Assembly: GCF_030848805.1 (NCBI RefSeq)
Contig: NC_092366.1
Coordinates: 15,876,620-15,940,619, forward strand
Direction of reading: 5' to 3'
Length of the DNA stretch: 64,000 nt
Origin: Temnothorax longispinosus
Taxonomy: Eukaryota > Arthropoda > Insecta > Hymenoptera > Formicidae
Below the pieces are notes generated by a model, which ran no database searches, was not told where the DNA came from, and saw only the letters and a list, made by a program, of their open reading frames with translations. The stretch's first letter is position 1. Every line of letters starts with the position of its first letter. Below are positions 1-10,100 of the stretch, one piece after another. The position numbers were made by a program, and so were the translations under genes.

Positions 1-58
1 GAAGAGGATAAGGGAATATTTCGCAGATTTTACGGAACGATAAAAAATTTTGTAAGAA

Positions 59-1204
59 ATGATAAGGATTAAGTTTGCGTGTTTTGCGTATAAGTTTGAT
101 AAGAATAGGTGTTCTATTGATAGAACGCGAGCATTGTTAGCGAAAACTAATTTCTTGCGCTTAGTTAACGTGAGGCAATATAGTTTTGAATATGATGTCT
201 CTGAAAAAGATCTTCATGTGCCTGTTATGGCACAGGAAGTACTGACATATATGGATCCGTCGCCAGGCAAGATATACGTAGACATGACGTTTGGTGCTGG
301 TGGACATACCACCAAATTGTTAGAACATTCACCCGGTGTAAAAATATTCGCGTTAGATAGAGATCCTTTAGCATACGAATGCGCAAAAGACTTATCGCAG
401 AGATATCCAGGACAAGTAGTTCCTTTGCTAGGTAAATTCTCCGAGCTACCGCAGCTACTTAAACAATACGATATTAAAGAGAATAGTATAGATGGCTTTT
501 TGTTTGACTTTGGTTGCTCGTCAATGCAATTTGACGTAGCGAAGCGAGGTTTTGCTTTATCAAAAGATGGACCGTTAGATATGAGAATGGATGGATTTCG
601 GTGTCCGGAACAAATTACTGCCGCGGATGTGTTGGAAAGGGCAACGGAGGAGCAATTGGCTCGTATCATAAAAATTTATGGGCAAGAGAAGCGTGCTAAG
701 AAAATTGCACGTGCCATTATTGACGTTAGATACATGTGTAGAAAATTAGAGACGACGAAGGAACTGGCTGAGCTAGTCGAGTCCACTTTAGGCGGTGAAA
801 TCAGAAGAGATAGTCTCGGTAGATTTTCGCATAGCGCCACAAAAACATTTCAAGCACTTAGGATTTTTGTCAATAACGAATTAAATGAAATTAATTACGG
901 TATACTTCTTGCGCAAGTATACTTGAAATTGTCCGGCCGTTTAATAACGATCTCCTTTCACTCGCTCGAAGATACTATTGTTAAGAGACATATTTCTGGA
1001 AACATAACAGATAATGTGGCTAATACCGTCGCGTTAAAATATGCGAACCGTGGTAAGGTGTTTGATAAGGGCGAGGTTGAAAAATTGACGGAAACACCAT
1101 GGAAAATGATGCATAAACATGTTTTGATACCTACGGCTGAAGAAATTCAGGCAAATCCGAGATCGCGATCGGCGAAATTGCGTGTTATTACGAAAGTTAA
1201 ATAA
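59..1204 (+). CDS. METTL15: 12S rRNA N4-cytidine methyltransferase, METTL15/RsmH family, mitochondrial
   Basis: Complete 381-residue single-exon reading frame. Family knowledge: RsmH/MraW enzymes transfer a methyl group from S-adenosylmethionine to N4 of a cytidine in the small-subunit decoding region; METTL15 does this on mitochondrial 12S rRNA. Seen: the family opening HVPVMAQEVL (53-62), SAM motif VDMTFGAGGHTTKLLE (74-89), acidic motif ALDRDP (98-103), DFGCSSMQFD (150-159), GPLDMRMDG (171-179), SHSATKTFQALRIFVNNEL (257-275) and ISFHSLEDTIVKRH (298-311). About 50 residues precede the first motif; they are basic and fit a mitochondrial presequence (inference). Length lies between bacterial RsmH (about 310) and human METTL15 (about 407). 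The ATG at 59 is preferred because in-frame TAA codons lie at 41-43 and 53-55. An upstream non-coding exon outside the window is possible. Its stop faces the convergent MTHFD1 gene. Confidence 0.95.
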   Translation: MIRIKFACFAYKFDKNRCSIDRTRALLAKTNFLRLVNVRQYSFEYDVSEKDLHVPVMAQEVLTYMDPSPGKIYVDMTFGAGGHTTKLLEHSPGVKIFALDRDPLAYECAKDLSQRYPGQVVPLLGKFSELPQLLKQYDIKENSIDGFLFDFGCSSMQFDVAKRGFALSKDGPLDMRMDGFRCPEQITAADVLERATEEQLARIIKIYGQEKRAKKIARAIIDVRYMCRKLETTKELAELVESTLGGEIRRDSLGRFSHSATKTFQALRIFVNNELNEINYGILLAQVYLKLSGRLITISFHSLEDTIVKRHISGNITDNVANTVALKYANRGKVFDKGEVEKLTETPWKMMHKHVLIPTAEEIQANPRSRSAKLRVITKVK

Positions 1205-1339
1205 TTATCTTTTATGTACAATGTATTAAAGCTTGTAGTTCACACTTTTTTATCAATATACAAACTTGAGATGGTATACTTGGAATATGTATACGATATA
1301 TTTATTTTAACACGAGGTATTGTCACGCTGTACATAAAT

Positions 1340-1345
1340 AATAAA
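1340..1345 (+). terminator. Poly(A) signal of the METTL15 gene
   Basis: AATAAA lies 135 bases after the METTL15 stop codon. It is the first canonical hexamer downstream on this strand. Cleavage would normally follow 10-30 bases later, near 1355-1375, inside the predicted 3' UTR of the opposing gene. Confidence 0.6.
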
Positions 1346-1372
1346 GAATGTAAACTTTTCAAATACAAAAAA

Positions 1373-1378
1373 TTTATT
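1373..1378 (-). terminator. Poly(A) signal of the MTHFD1 gene
   Basis: TTTATT on the + strand reads AATAAA on the - strand, 100 bases past the MTHFD1 stop. A second copy lies at 1301-1306. Use of either would make the transcript end inside the METTL15 3' UTR, so the two mRNAs probably share a short complementary tail. Confidence 0.55.
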
Positions 1379-1477
1379 AGCGATTATATATTATTGACAT
1401 ATGAACTTCCTGAGGAATTATTAATACACATCACATATTGCGAAAATGATTCTTCCGTTGAAAAATAGACATTCAAT

Positions 1478-4400
1478 TTAAAACAGGCCTTCTATTTCAT
1501 TTGTTTCGCTATTCCAGTCCATATCGTAGATACAAGGTCTAGTCGAAAGCCCGGGCATCATCATGATCTGAAATGTGTGTTATATAATGAAATAACATGA
1601 AAATTTAGTAGATAATTTGATTACCAATTTGAGAAAATCATTTACCTCTCCCACCATAGGAACAATAAATCCGGCGCCGACTGAAACGAATATATCCGTA
1701 ATGTGGAGGGTGAAACCAGTTGGTGCACCTTTTATAGCTGGATCTCCCGTTAATGAATTTGACGTTTTTGCCATACATATTGGGAGTTTGTCATATCCTA
1801 ACTTGTTGTAGTTCTCGATTTTTTTCTGCACCTATAACGAATGGCAAAAGTTTACATATTGCGATAATTATATTGACAATATATAAAATGTCAGTCTTAC
1901 TTAACGTGGCATATTAGAGTTCGTTCCTTACGTAACAGATATAATTATTTTGTTAAAGAAAAATCACATGATTGTCGATACAAGTGTAATATAAATTAGA
2001 GTGTGTTAATAAAATTTCTTTATATTGGAATATGTAAGATTCAGATATTTTTACTGATAATATTTTGTGGCAGTAGTTTACAGGTATAATATGATAATAG
2101 AAATAATTGTTTACCTTTTCCGCGAGAACGACTTGGCCAGCACCGTATATCTCTTTGGCGATTTTATTAATTTTTTCTTCAATACTGTCCTCGAGATCGT
2201 ACAACAATTTGAAATTACTATTTTCTTCGGTAGCGGCTATCAATGCATCCGCAAGAGCTATAGCACCAGCCCCACCTTCGGCCCAGTGAGTGCATATTAC
2301 CGCATTAATTGCACCGCTTTCCAACGCTGCTTGCCTAACGAGCTCTAGCTCCGCTTGAGTATCGGTACTGAAAGATTAACATAGATGTACTCATCTGTGG
2401 TCGATTATATTAATTTAAACATTGTAGTTTGTATTCACTTTGTTTATAAAATTTATATATAAAGATGATGCCAAATCATCACACACGCACACATGAGATA
2501 AGAATTATAACAAAAATTTTATACGAATAATACAAAAAAATAGTACAGATTCTAGTGTTCTTGTGATTGTAAATTCTTTGATTTTTGCTATCATCATTTA
2601 TAAGAAAAAACATACCTATGAGAGTTGATGGCAACAACTACGGGCACGCCATATTTCAGACCATTGCTGATATGTTTTTGCAGATTTGGCAGGCCTTTTC
2701 TAACAAGTTCGATATTTTCTTCGATGTATTCTTTCTTCAACGGTGCCCCGGTCGTTACAGGCGGCCCACCACCGTGCATTTTCAATGCTCTAATAGTCGC
2801 CACAAGTACGACAGCATTCGGTACATGTTCGGAGGTACGACACTTGATGTCGAAGAACTTTTCCATCCCGATATCCGATCCGAATCCGGCTTCTGTTATT
2901 ACAATACCTTGCGGTCCGACCAATTTTAGAGCAATAGCGTCCGCGATAATGGATGAACAACCGTGGGCTATATTGGCGAACGGTCCAGCGTGTACCATTA
3001 CCGGTGTACCCTCCAATGATTGCATAAGTGTCGGTTCTATAGCATCTTTCAGCAGAATCGCCATTGCTCCCGTCATGCCCTGAGGATTAGGCAGATATTT
3101 AGACAAGCCGCAAATTGTTTTCCTTATTCGCAATTATGAAGGTACAAGGGACATTGTGAACGATGTACTTATATCTAATTGCAATCGTATGCGTGACTAT
3201 ACTTCAAATTATTTAAATTATTAAACATACTTTAACAAGATAGATAATAAAAGGAATTGCTGATGCTTCATATGGAAATAATAGTAATATTGAATGAAAA
3301 ATTTAGATATTCTTATACGTATATAATTTTATAATTATACTAACAAAATCTTCAGCAGTTAAAGGCTCGCCATTTTTGCTAAATCCGACGACGATATTAC
3401 CAAGCCGTCTCTTCATATCCTCGACACTGGTTGATAATGCTAGGATTGCCATTATTTCAGACCCAACGGAAATACAGAACGAGGTTTCTCTTGTCTTGCC
3501 TTTCTCGGTTGGGCTCTGGCCGATGGTGATTTTCCGCAAAAAGCGATCGTTAATATCCACCACTGTGCAAAAGATGTTATTGCAGATACAATATAATTTT
3601 TCGTGATATATTATTATTAAGTTCTTATCGCACCTCGCGTCCATGTAATATTGTTCGGATCGACGTCAAGTCTTGCAAATTGACGTTGCTCTTCTTCCGT
3701 TAATGAGTTCGGATCAGTTTTCGTGATGCCAAGTTTTTGTAATCGTTTCAGCTGGATTTTCGAAAACTTCCTGACACCCTTAATACTCGGTACCAGCCGA
3801 TCGTACAGGTTTTTGTCACCTTGAGTCGATTCATGGAAGTATCGCGCATCAATTTGCGCCGCCATAAGATTATTCGCGGCGGTAACGGCATGAATGTCCC
3901 CGGTCAGATGAAGATTGAATTCTTCCATGGGTATCACCTATAACAAAGTCTACAGTTAGTTCATAGTAATAACCAGTAATAACCAGTAATTGGTCTTCAT
4001 AATATCGTTATCTGAAGAAATTCCTCTGTCGTACCTGTGAATATCCTCCTCCAGCAGCTCCTCCTTTAACGCCGAACGTAGGCCCCTGGCTAGGTTGTCT
4101 GAGAGTAACGACAGAATTTTTGCCTCTGTGCGCCGTTAGTGCTTGCACCAATCCGACGGAAGTCGTGCTCTTTCCTTCGCCAAATGGCGTTGGCGTGATG
4201 CCCGCCACCACGACGAACTTTCCATTTTGTTGATTCTTTAGTCGTTGTAGCACGCTGAGGCCGATCTTAGCCTTCGTGCTGCCGTAAGGACTAAATTCGT
4301 TCGGCAGTAGTCCGATTTCTTCGGCTAGTACAGAGATTGGTTTCGGCTCCTGACTCCTGGAGATATCGATGTCGCTTGGTACAGGTTTCACAGGATTCAG

Positions 4401-7400
4401 TTGAAGAGCTCGCAATTTCCATTGGACGTTGAGGAGCTTTTGCGCCGACTTTTGCGCGGATATCACGGTATTTTTCATTAACATTGCTACTGTCATCGGT
4501 CCAACGCCGCCTGGTACCGGTGTAATGTACGAAGCTACTTTAGCAGCTTCCTGGTACGCTACGTCACCCACTAAACGTTGTCCACTTTTCTTTGTGGGAT
4601 CTGAAACGTTTTTAATGTCATAGTGATATTACTGATATTGGTCGAGCTTGTACATTTTTTTATTATGTCTCAAAGTTTTTATATAAAATTATTTCAAATA
4701 TAAAAGAAGGAGAGAGAGAGAGAATAAGAACTTATTTTAAAATAAAATTATACATAATTGTAAACTAAAATCATATACCTAAGTATCTGATGATAAGTTA
4801 ATTCATGTATATTGCCTCATATTTTTGAAGGAATGCTTTATGCACTTGTGTTGTTAGAAATTATCGCGTTGCACACGCGTTTGTATGACGCCGAGTATGA
4901 CGCACGTACTCGAACGCGACTGATCTTTAACTAAAATATCGACTATGTTTTCTGTACTTTTTAGTTCACGGTCAGAGATGTATGATGTAGTAATATGTCT
5001 TGTGTCGTAATGAGAGTGCGAGCGAGAAAGGAGAACATAAGGAGAACATAAGGAGTTGGAGAGAAAGGGTGATAACGTTAATGTTTGATACAAGCATAAT
5101 GTAATACAGATTAACACGTTCACAGTCTATACTTGCAAGTATATATGTAATAATATCTATTATAAGGAATTTATTAAAAGTTATAATAATATTCCGTCTT
5201 CTTGTACGATCGCTGCGATGCGTTTATATTTTTTTAGATTAAAAATAATGAATTGTAAACCACTGTAAACGTGTTAAGATCTCATTATATATAAAAGACG
5301 ATCGATATGTCGATGTTCTGAAGAATTATTCAAGACATTTTATACAGAATTCTCCGAGATGTTAATTTTAATAATAGATTCTTTGATGAATTTGAATTCG
5401 GAATTGTATTTTAAAAAAAACGGAGCTGCATACCTGGTATAGGATTGATGCCGCAATCGATGACAACGGCACCCGATTTAATCCAATCACCCTTAACTAA
5501 TTCGGGTTGGCCTATCCCAACCACTAAAATATCAGCTTGACGCACCTGAAAACATTTTTTTTTAATATCATAAGTCTTCAGTAATACAGCTGTTTATTTT
5601 ATTTTGTTTTACAAGTGGTAAGAAAAAAATCGTGAACTTAAATAATTGCTTACGACATCAGAAAGATTCTTCGTTTTCGAGTGGCAGACAGTAACAGTAG
5701 CATTATGCCATTTTAATAGTTCGGCAACGGGAGTGCCGACAATCTTGCTCCTCCCTAAAACGACGGCTTGAGCACCGGCAATAGCCACGCCGCTCCTAAA
5801 AGTTATTTTCTCAATTTAACGCATAATTGCATAATGATGAAAGAAACTTCTTGCGTCGCGTAATATTAAAATAATTTACTGAGATAAATAAAAAACCTCT
5901 TAATTAATTCGATACAGCCGTTCGGAGTGCATGGTAAAAATCCAGACATATCGCCGATTGCAACTCGCCCTTCATTAATAGTATTTAGTCTGCAATTTGA
6001 ATAATATTATATATCTGGATGAATAAAACTTTATTAATATATATATACGTTGTGGTTTTGCGAATATCATTGATAGAGAAAATATTTTTGTGGAAATTAT
6101 TATTACAGTATACTTTGTTTCTCTCTCTAAATCCCTAAAGCAGAACATGTATCTGTTCAAATTGGCGGCTATGTAATACTATCTAAAGTGGTATGTCAAA
6201 GGGCACATTATTTCTGTTTTCTCTCTTGTTTATCACCGGCCAATGCATTACAAAACTCCTTCGATATATCACGCTTTCGTAATAATCAATATATCAACAA
6301 GATATCTTCAATGACGATAAATTAATCATTATCAATGAATAAAATACGTCACATCATATTTAAGTTGAGATTCAATTAATATTAAAGTTTAATTATTTTT
6401 ATGAAATATGTGAATAATGTCATTTAAAGTAGAAAAATAAACTAGTAATAGCTAAATCAGATATTAATGAAGCAAATATTGATATTGTTAATTGAGAGAG
6501 AAAATATTTAGTTTGATTTTATAATAATTATAAATTTTTTATGTTACAGTTCTATAAGCTACAAGGTATCTCTTAAATAGTCATTCATTTTTGTTTAAAT
6601 TTTTGAGTATATGATCTTTTTTCATCTTTACTATTAAAATAGAATATACTTTCTCAAATGGGAATAAGGATCTATTTCAGAGACACCCTCTGCATATAAA
6701 AAAAATGTTATTTTAAATAATAATCAAAATTATTCTTTTATTCTCGACTAACTGGCAAAAATATAAATAATGTGCACTACGTTTCGACTCTCAGTTTGAG
6801 TCCTTATCAAGTGGTAATCAAAAGACATTCAAAGATTACCACATGACGAGTCAATTTTGATGATTAGACTGCACTTGATAAGGACTCAAATCTAGAGTCG
6901 AAACGTAATGCACATTATTTATATTTTTGCCAGTTAGTCGAGAATAAAGGAATAATTTTGGTTTTTAATCACCGGCGGAGGAAGTCATTTTTCTATTTTA
7001 AATAATAATTATATATTTACCCATCGACGTCTTTATCCGGCGATACTAGATCGGTGATTAGATGAGAATTGATCTTATTGACACTGTCAAGCGGCATTTG
7101 CACAATAATCCCGTGAACATTTGGATCATTATTCAGTTTGCTGACTTTGTTGATGAGCTCTATTTCCGTCGTGGTGTTAGGAAGTTGACAACGTTGAGCA
7201 TCGATGCCAATTTCACGGGCCGCGTTAGTTTTCATTTTTATATAGACGTTTGAATCTTCTCTCGCGCCTACTTGGACGATAGCTAGGCCGGGTGTGAAGT
7301 CAGGTAATTTCTCTTTTAAGGTGCTCACATCTCTAATTAGGCCCTGCCGGATTTCTCTATAAAGTTTTATTATACGCGTTTGTTAGATACACCAAAATAA

Positions 7401-8177
7401 ATTTGCATAAATTTCCTATTTTTATAAATAATTAAAAAGAAAATGGTTTCTTAAAAAAATTATTTTGTAAAATTAATTCTGTAATTTTTTAAAGTTTAAT
7501 AATTTGTAAAGGCTTTTATGCACTTTACGCTGTATGTTTATTATTTATTGCGGAAGATATATTTAAAGTTAGTCTATCTTTATAATTGGACTATTTATTA
7601 CAAAGAAATATTACTTGCACATAATTAAAAGTCTACAGACATTTGAATTTCGCGGGTAATTTCTAGATACTTCTAATGATATTATACGTATATTTTAAAT
7701 ATAGATATAATGACAACGAATTGTTCTAAAATTGCAATACTTATATTGGGTTTATTACTCTACTGTTTTTGTTTTTATATTTCATTATGGAAGTAATACA
7801 TATATATTTTCGCGTGATTACATAACCTCATAAAGACACATGGTACCGTGCAATGTATTTATATATCTATATTATTCGCTTTAAAACATTTTATATATAT
7901 TATCTAATACATTATTCTTATATGTTTTTATATATTCTGATTAGAAAACTTTGTAAATATTTTATATTCTGTTGATTAGCTTCAATATTTTTCTCATAAC
8001 ACATCTTTGTTAAATCGCTGTGTCACTGTTTCGAATATACCGAATGATCGATCGTAAAAACGAATGAACGATCTTTTCCTTTTACGAAACTTGATTTACT
8101 TGCTTGAAATAAATTAACGTCACTCACCTTGCCAATTCAACTCCAGATAATATAACTCCTCGCACGTCTGTCGACAT
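1478..8177 (-). CDS. MTHFD1: C-1-tetrahydrofolate synthase, cytoplasmic (trifunctional MTHFD1; Drosophila pugilist)
   Basis: Twelve coding exons on the - strand: 8177-8128, 7356-7021, 5989-5897, 5795-5654, 5545-5434, 4600-4035, 3937-3634, 3562-3345, 3079-2616, 2367-2115, 1831-1646, 1567-1478. All introns are GT-AG, every junction keeps phase, and the sum is 2814 nt (937 residues plus stop; human 935). Role: methylene-THF dehydrogenase, methenyl-THF cyclohydrolase and formyl-THF synthetase in cytosolic one-carbon metabolism. The N-terminal dehydrogenase/cyclohydrolase domain (about 1-300) keeps Y55, K59 (YIKMK), Q103 (VQMPLD) and D128 (KDVDG), equivalent to human Y52, K56, Q100 and D125. The synthetase domain (about 315-937) has the phosphate loop TPTPFGEGKST at 380-390, RQPSQGPTFG, VIPMEEFNLHLTGDIHA and ICTHWAEGG. 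It ends DWNSETNEIEGLF, like the vertebrate C terminus. All three activities look intact. The start is the first ATG after an acceptor; an in-frame upstream extension remains possible. The exon 3 donor (GTTTTT) is weak but fixed by phase. Confidence 0.96.
4601..5433 (-). other. MTHFD1 intron between exons 5 and 6
   Basis: 833-base AT-rich intron. It holds a short GA run near 4709-4722 and a direct duplication of an 11-base unit (ggagaacataa) at 5030-5054. No coding exon is missing here: the flanking exons join codon 245 (Asp) exactly as in the vertebrate protein. Confidence 0.8.
6710..7009. repeat. 15-base direct repeats flanking the foldback insertion
   Basis: ATTTTAAATAATAAT occurs at 6710-6724, immediately before the left arm, and again at 6995-7009, 34 bases after the right arm. 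Perfect identity and placement suggest a target-site duplication. The insert would then be 6725-6994, including a non-repeated tail with ccggcggaggaagtc at its right end. AT-richness makes chance duplication possible. Confidence 0.5.
6725..6960. mobile_element. Foldback (inverted-repeat) element, non-autonomous
   Basis: Two 89-base arms, 6725-6813 and 6872-6960, are inverted copies differing at 5 positions (84/89 identical), separated by 58 bases. A smaller 9-base inverted repeat (gtggtaatc / gattaccac, 6811-6842) sits at the inner end. Each arm, read from the centre outward, contains CTTGATAAGGACTC, a short loop, GAGTCGAAACG and then a TGCACATTATTTATATTTTTG tract ending with an AATAAA. No open frame of note. 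The structure fits a MITE, or two opposed tails of a retroelement such as a Penelope-like element; the class is inference. Confidence 0.75.
7357..8127 (-). other. MTHFD1 intron between exons 1 and 2
   Basis: 771-base, strongly AT-rich intron with a consensus GTGAGT donor and TATAG acceptor. It splits the Arg codon after GVELA. No repeat or exon-like sequence was noticed in it. Confidence 0.85.
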
Positions 8178-8193
8178 GGCTCTGTTTAGAAAT
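8178..8193 (-). other. MTHFD1 5' leader preceding the ATG, spliced from an upstream exon
   Basis: A good acceptor (run of T/A then TTTTTCAG, AG at 8194-8195) lies only 16 bases before the start codon, so transcription must begin in an upstream exon. The 16 bases (ATTTCTAAACAGAGCC) are open in the MTHFD1 frame and would encode F-L-N-R-A, so an isoform with a longer N terminus cannot be excluded. Confidence 0.7.
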
Positions 8194-8689
8194 CTGAAAA
8201 ATTTTTTAATCTATATAACTTTGTAGCTGGTTTATATAATCAAAATTAGATTTACGAGATTTAAAAATGTGATTAGATCGGTTAGCACTACTTATTTAAA
8301 TGCACAAATCTACGGATATAAACCTCTCTGCTTATTGACTGACTGATGCAGATCAAATGGATCTCGTTAGTGTCCCTCGACCGGTTTACAAGTGGTTCCC
8401 GGACTTATATAAGGTGTCTTAAAAATACATATTAACCTAAAATTAATTTAATTCAATAATTTAACTCTTTCACAAGGAGAATAATTTTCCGTAGGTTTAA
8501 AATCTGATTTATATATAAAACTTTACTATCATAAAATATTTAATTATACTGTTCTTGGAGAAATTGTTATACAAATTAATTATGAATTATACGAGTTTCT
8601 AGTTATTTATATTTTCTAAATTCAATTTTAAGACACTGATGGCTTCAAGTAAAATTTTTATAATGTAAGAGAAACGCGCGCACACAAAT

Positions 8690-8880
8690 GTTTGGAGTAG
8701 ATTTATCGATATACGTTTTTCTGAAGCACCTTATATATCTAGTTATCGTAGCCGTGCTACGTCACTCATACTGTAATTCTTATATGCGCATAACGTGCAC
8801 GATAGAAAACGACGCAAAATTACCGTCACTCGGACAGATCAGAATTCAAATTCTTGACGATATAATTCTATGTTATTGAG
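8690..8880 (-). promoter_or_regulatory. Candidate MTHFD1 promoter segment
   Basis: About 0.5 kb upstream of the start codon, a patch less AT-rich than its surroundings contains a perfect DRE octamer TATCGATA (8704-8711) and two copies of CGTCACTC (8760-8767, 8824-8831; GAGTGACG on the gene strand), 64 bases apart, which resemble CRE/ATF half sites. DRE is a common core-promoter element of housekeeping genes in Drosophila. No TATA box or 5' exon could be fixed. Confidence 0.35.
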
Positions 8881-10100
8881 CTTTGTTGATTCAGTGGTTC
8901 TCATTTTATATCGCAAACGTTTCAAAATCGTGTTTTATATTTATACGTTATAAACGTTTTATAAAACATTTCTTTTAATTTTGAATTATAAGATGAAAGG
9001 TGAAAAATAACGATGATTTTTATTATAATTTTCTTCGATTACCATTTTTTCAATTTTATAAAACATTTTAATAGAATTTAATATATGAATTTTTTAGCTA
9101 GAAGTAAATCCCTTGGATATAAAAAATTATTATTAATTAGAACAAAGTATGACATTGATTAAATAAATGTTAGCCTTACTTAAAAACTTCCGATATTCGT
9201 ATCATGAGACAATTTGACGCAGCGACTCGATGACAACTGTTAGTTTTACTTAGTTTTCGCTTAGATAGATGCAGCTTTGCTGGAGTGCAAAAAGTAATAT
9301 TAGGAAATATCAAGTATGTTTGCTAATTATGCATATTACGATAAACTCTGACTTGTTGTACAATCAGCTTTATATTCGATAGAGCTGGCATAAGTAAGCC
9401 ATTTTCATAGATTTCTACACTTAATCTGTACACGTTGTGTAAATCTGTGATACTTTTTATTTAAATATTTATTTAGCTGAAATGCATTATTTTTATAGAT
9501 TTCTACGTTTAATCTGTACATGCTGTGTAAATCTGTAGTACTTTTTATTTAAATATTAAATATTTATTTAGCTGAAATGCATCATTTACTGTTATACACG
9601 AATTTGTGCAATTATGCTATCATCGTTTGATCAATCACGCACAATATGTGAGGTGCATATTTAAATACATCACTCGTTATCTCGTACGCCATAGACGATA
9701 CTTTATCGTAATCAAAATCCATTCATTATAGACATAATGGCATTGAACTCATTTCTGTTTCTCCTTCAATGATGTTATCTAATCTTCTTAGGATCGCGAA
9801 AATATGTTTAACAGTAAAACATGATAATAAATAAAAATAAATCCTTTTTGCAGTATTTATATTGCATCACAAATAGAAATAAATATAAAAGAATTATTTA
9901 TATAGCAATTAAAATTAGATGTTGAAAAATAATGACTATCGGTTTTTTAATATGTAATTAGTTTTCTGAATTAGAGACATTATTAATATTTGATATACAG
10001 CTATTTTGCACAAAAAATGATATAAATACAGTTAAAGCGTGATTGAAGAATTTGTATCCAATCGAATAAATTCTGATTCGGTTCAGCGGCAATCCAAAGA
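8881..10100. other. AT-rich interval upstream of MTHFD1
   Basis: No gene seen. It contains one tandem duplication (listed separately) and the nonamer ATTGCATCA at 9861-9869, which reads TGATGCAAT on the MTHFD1 strand and matches the C/EBP-ATF4 response element. One such nonamer is close to chance expectation in this much sequence. Confidence 0.6.
9400..9579. repeat. Tandem duplication, two diverged units
   Basis: Units 9400-9484 and 9485-9579 share the order: tagatttctac, ttaatctgtaca, tgtgtaaatctgt, actttttatttaaatatt, atttagctgaaatgca. The second unit has about ten extra bases (an additional taaatat step). Non-coding. Confidence 0.85.

Larger units (their letters stand above)
5990..7020 (-). 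other. MTHFD1 intron between exons 2 and 3, carrying an insertion
   Basis: 1031-base AT-rich intron, the longest in the coding part of the gene. The part nearest exon 2 contains the foldback insertion listed separately; the rest (6000-6700) shows only AT-rich unique-looking sequence. Exons on both sides join in phase (DVDG / LNTINEG). Confidence 0.85.

Noticed and set aside
214..669. 151-codon frame antisense to METTL15
   Set aside because: Shadow of the METTL15 coding sequence; no independent motif.
1214..1468. 84-codon frame between the two genes as a separate gene
   Set aside because: AT-rich, lies in the METTL15 3' UTR with no own signals; kept only as part of the 3'-overlap finding.
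2585..3083. Long + strand frames opposite MTHFD1 exons
   Set aside because: They lie exactly over the exon 9 coding sequence and are its antisense shadow.
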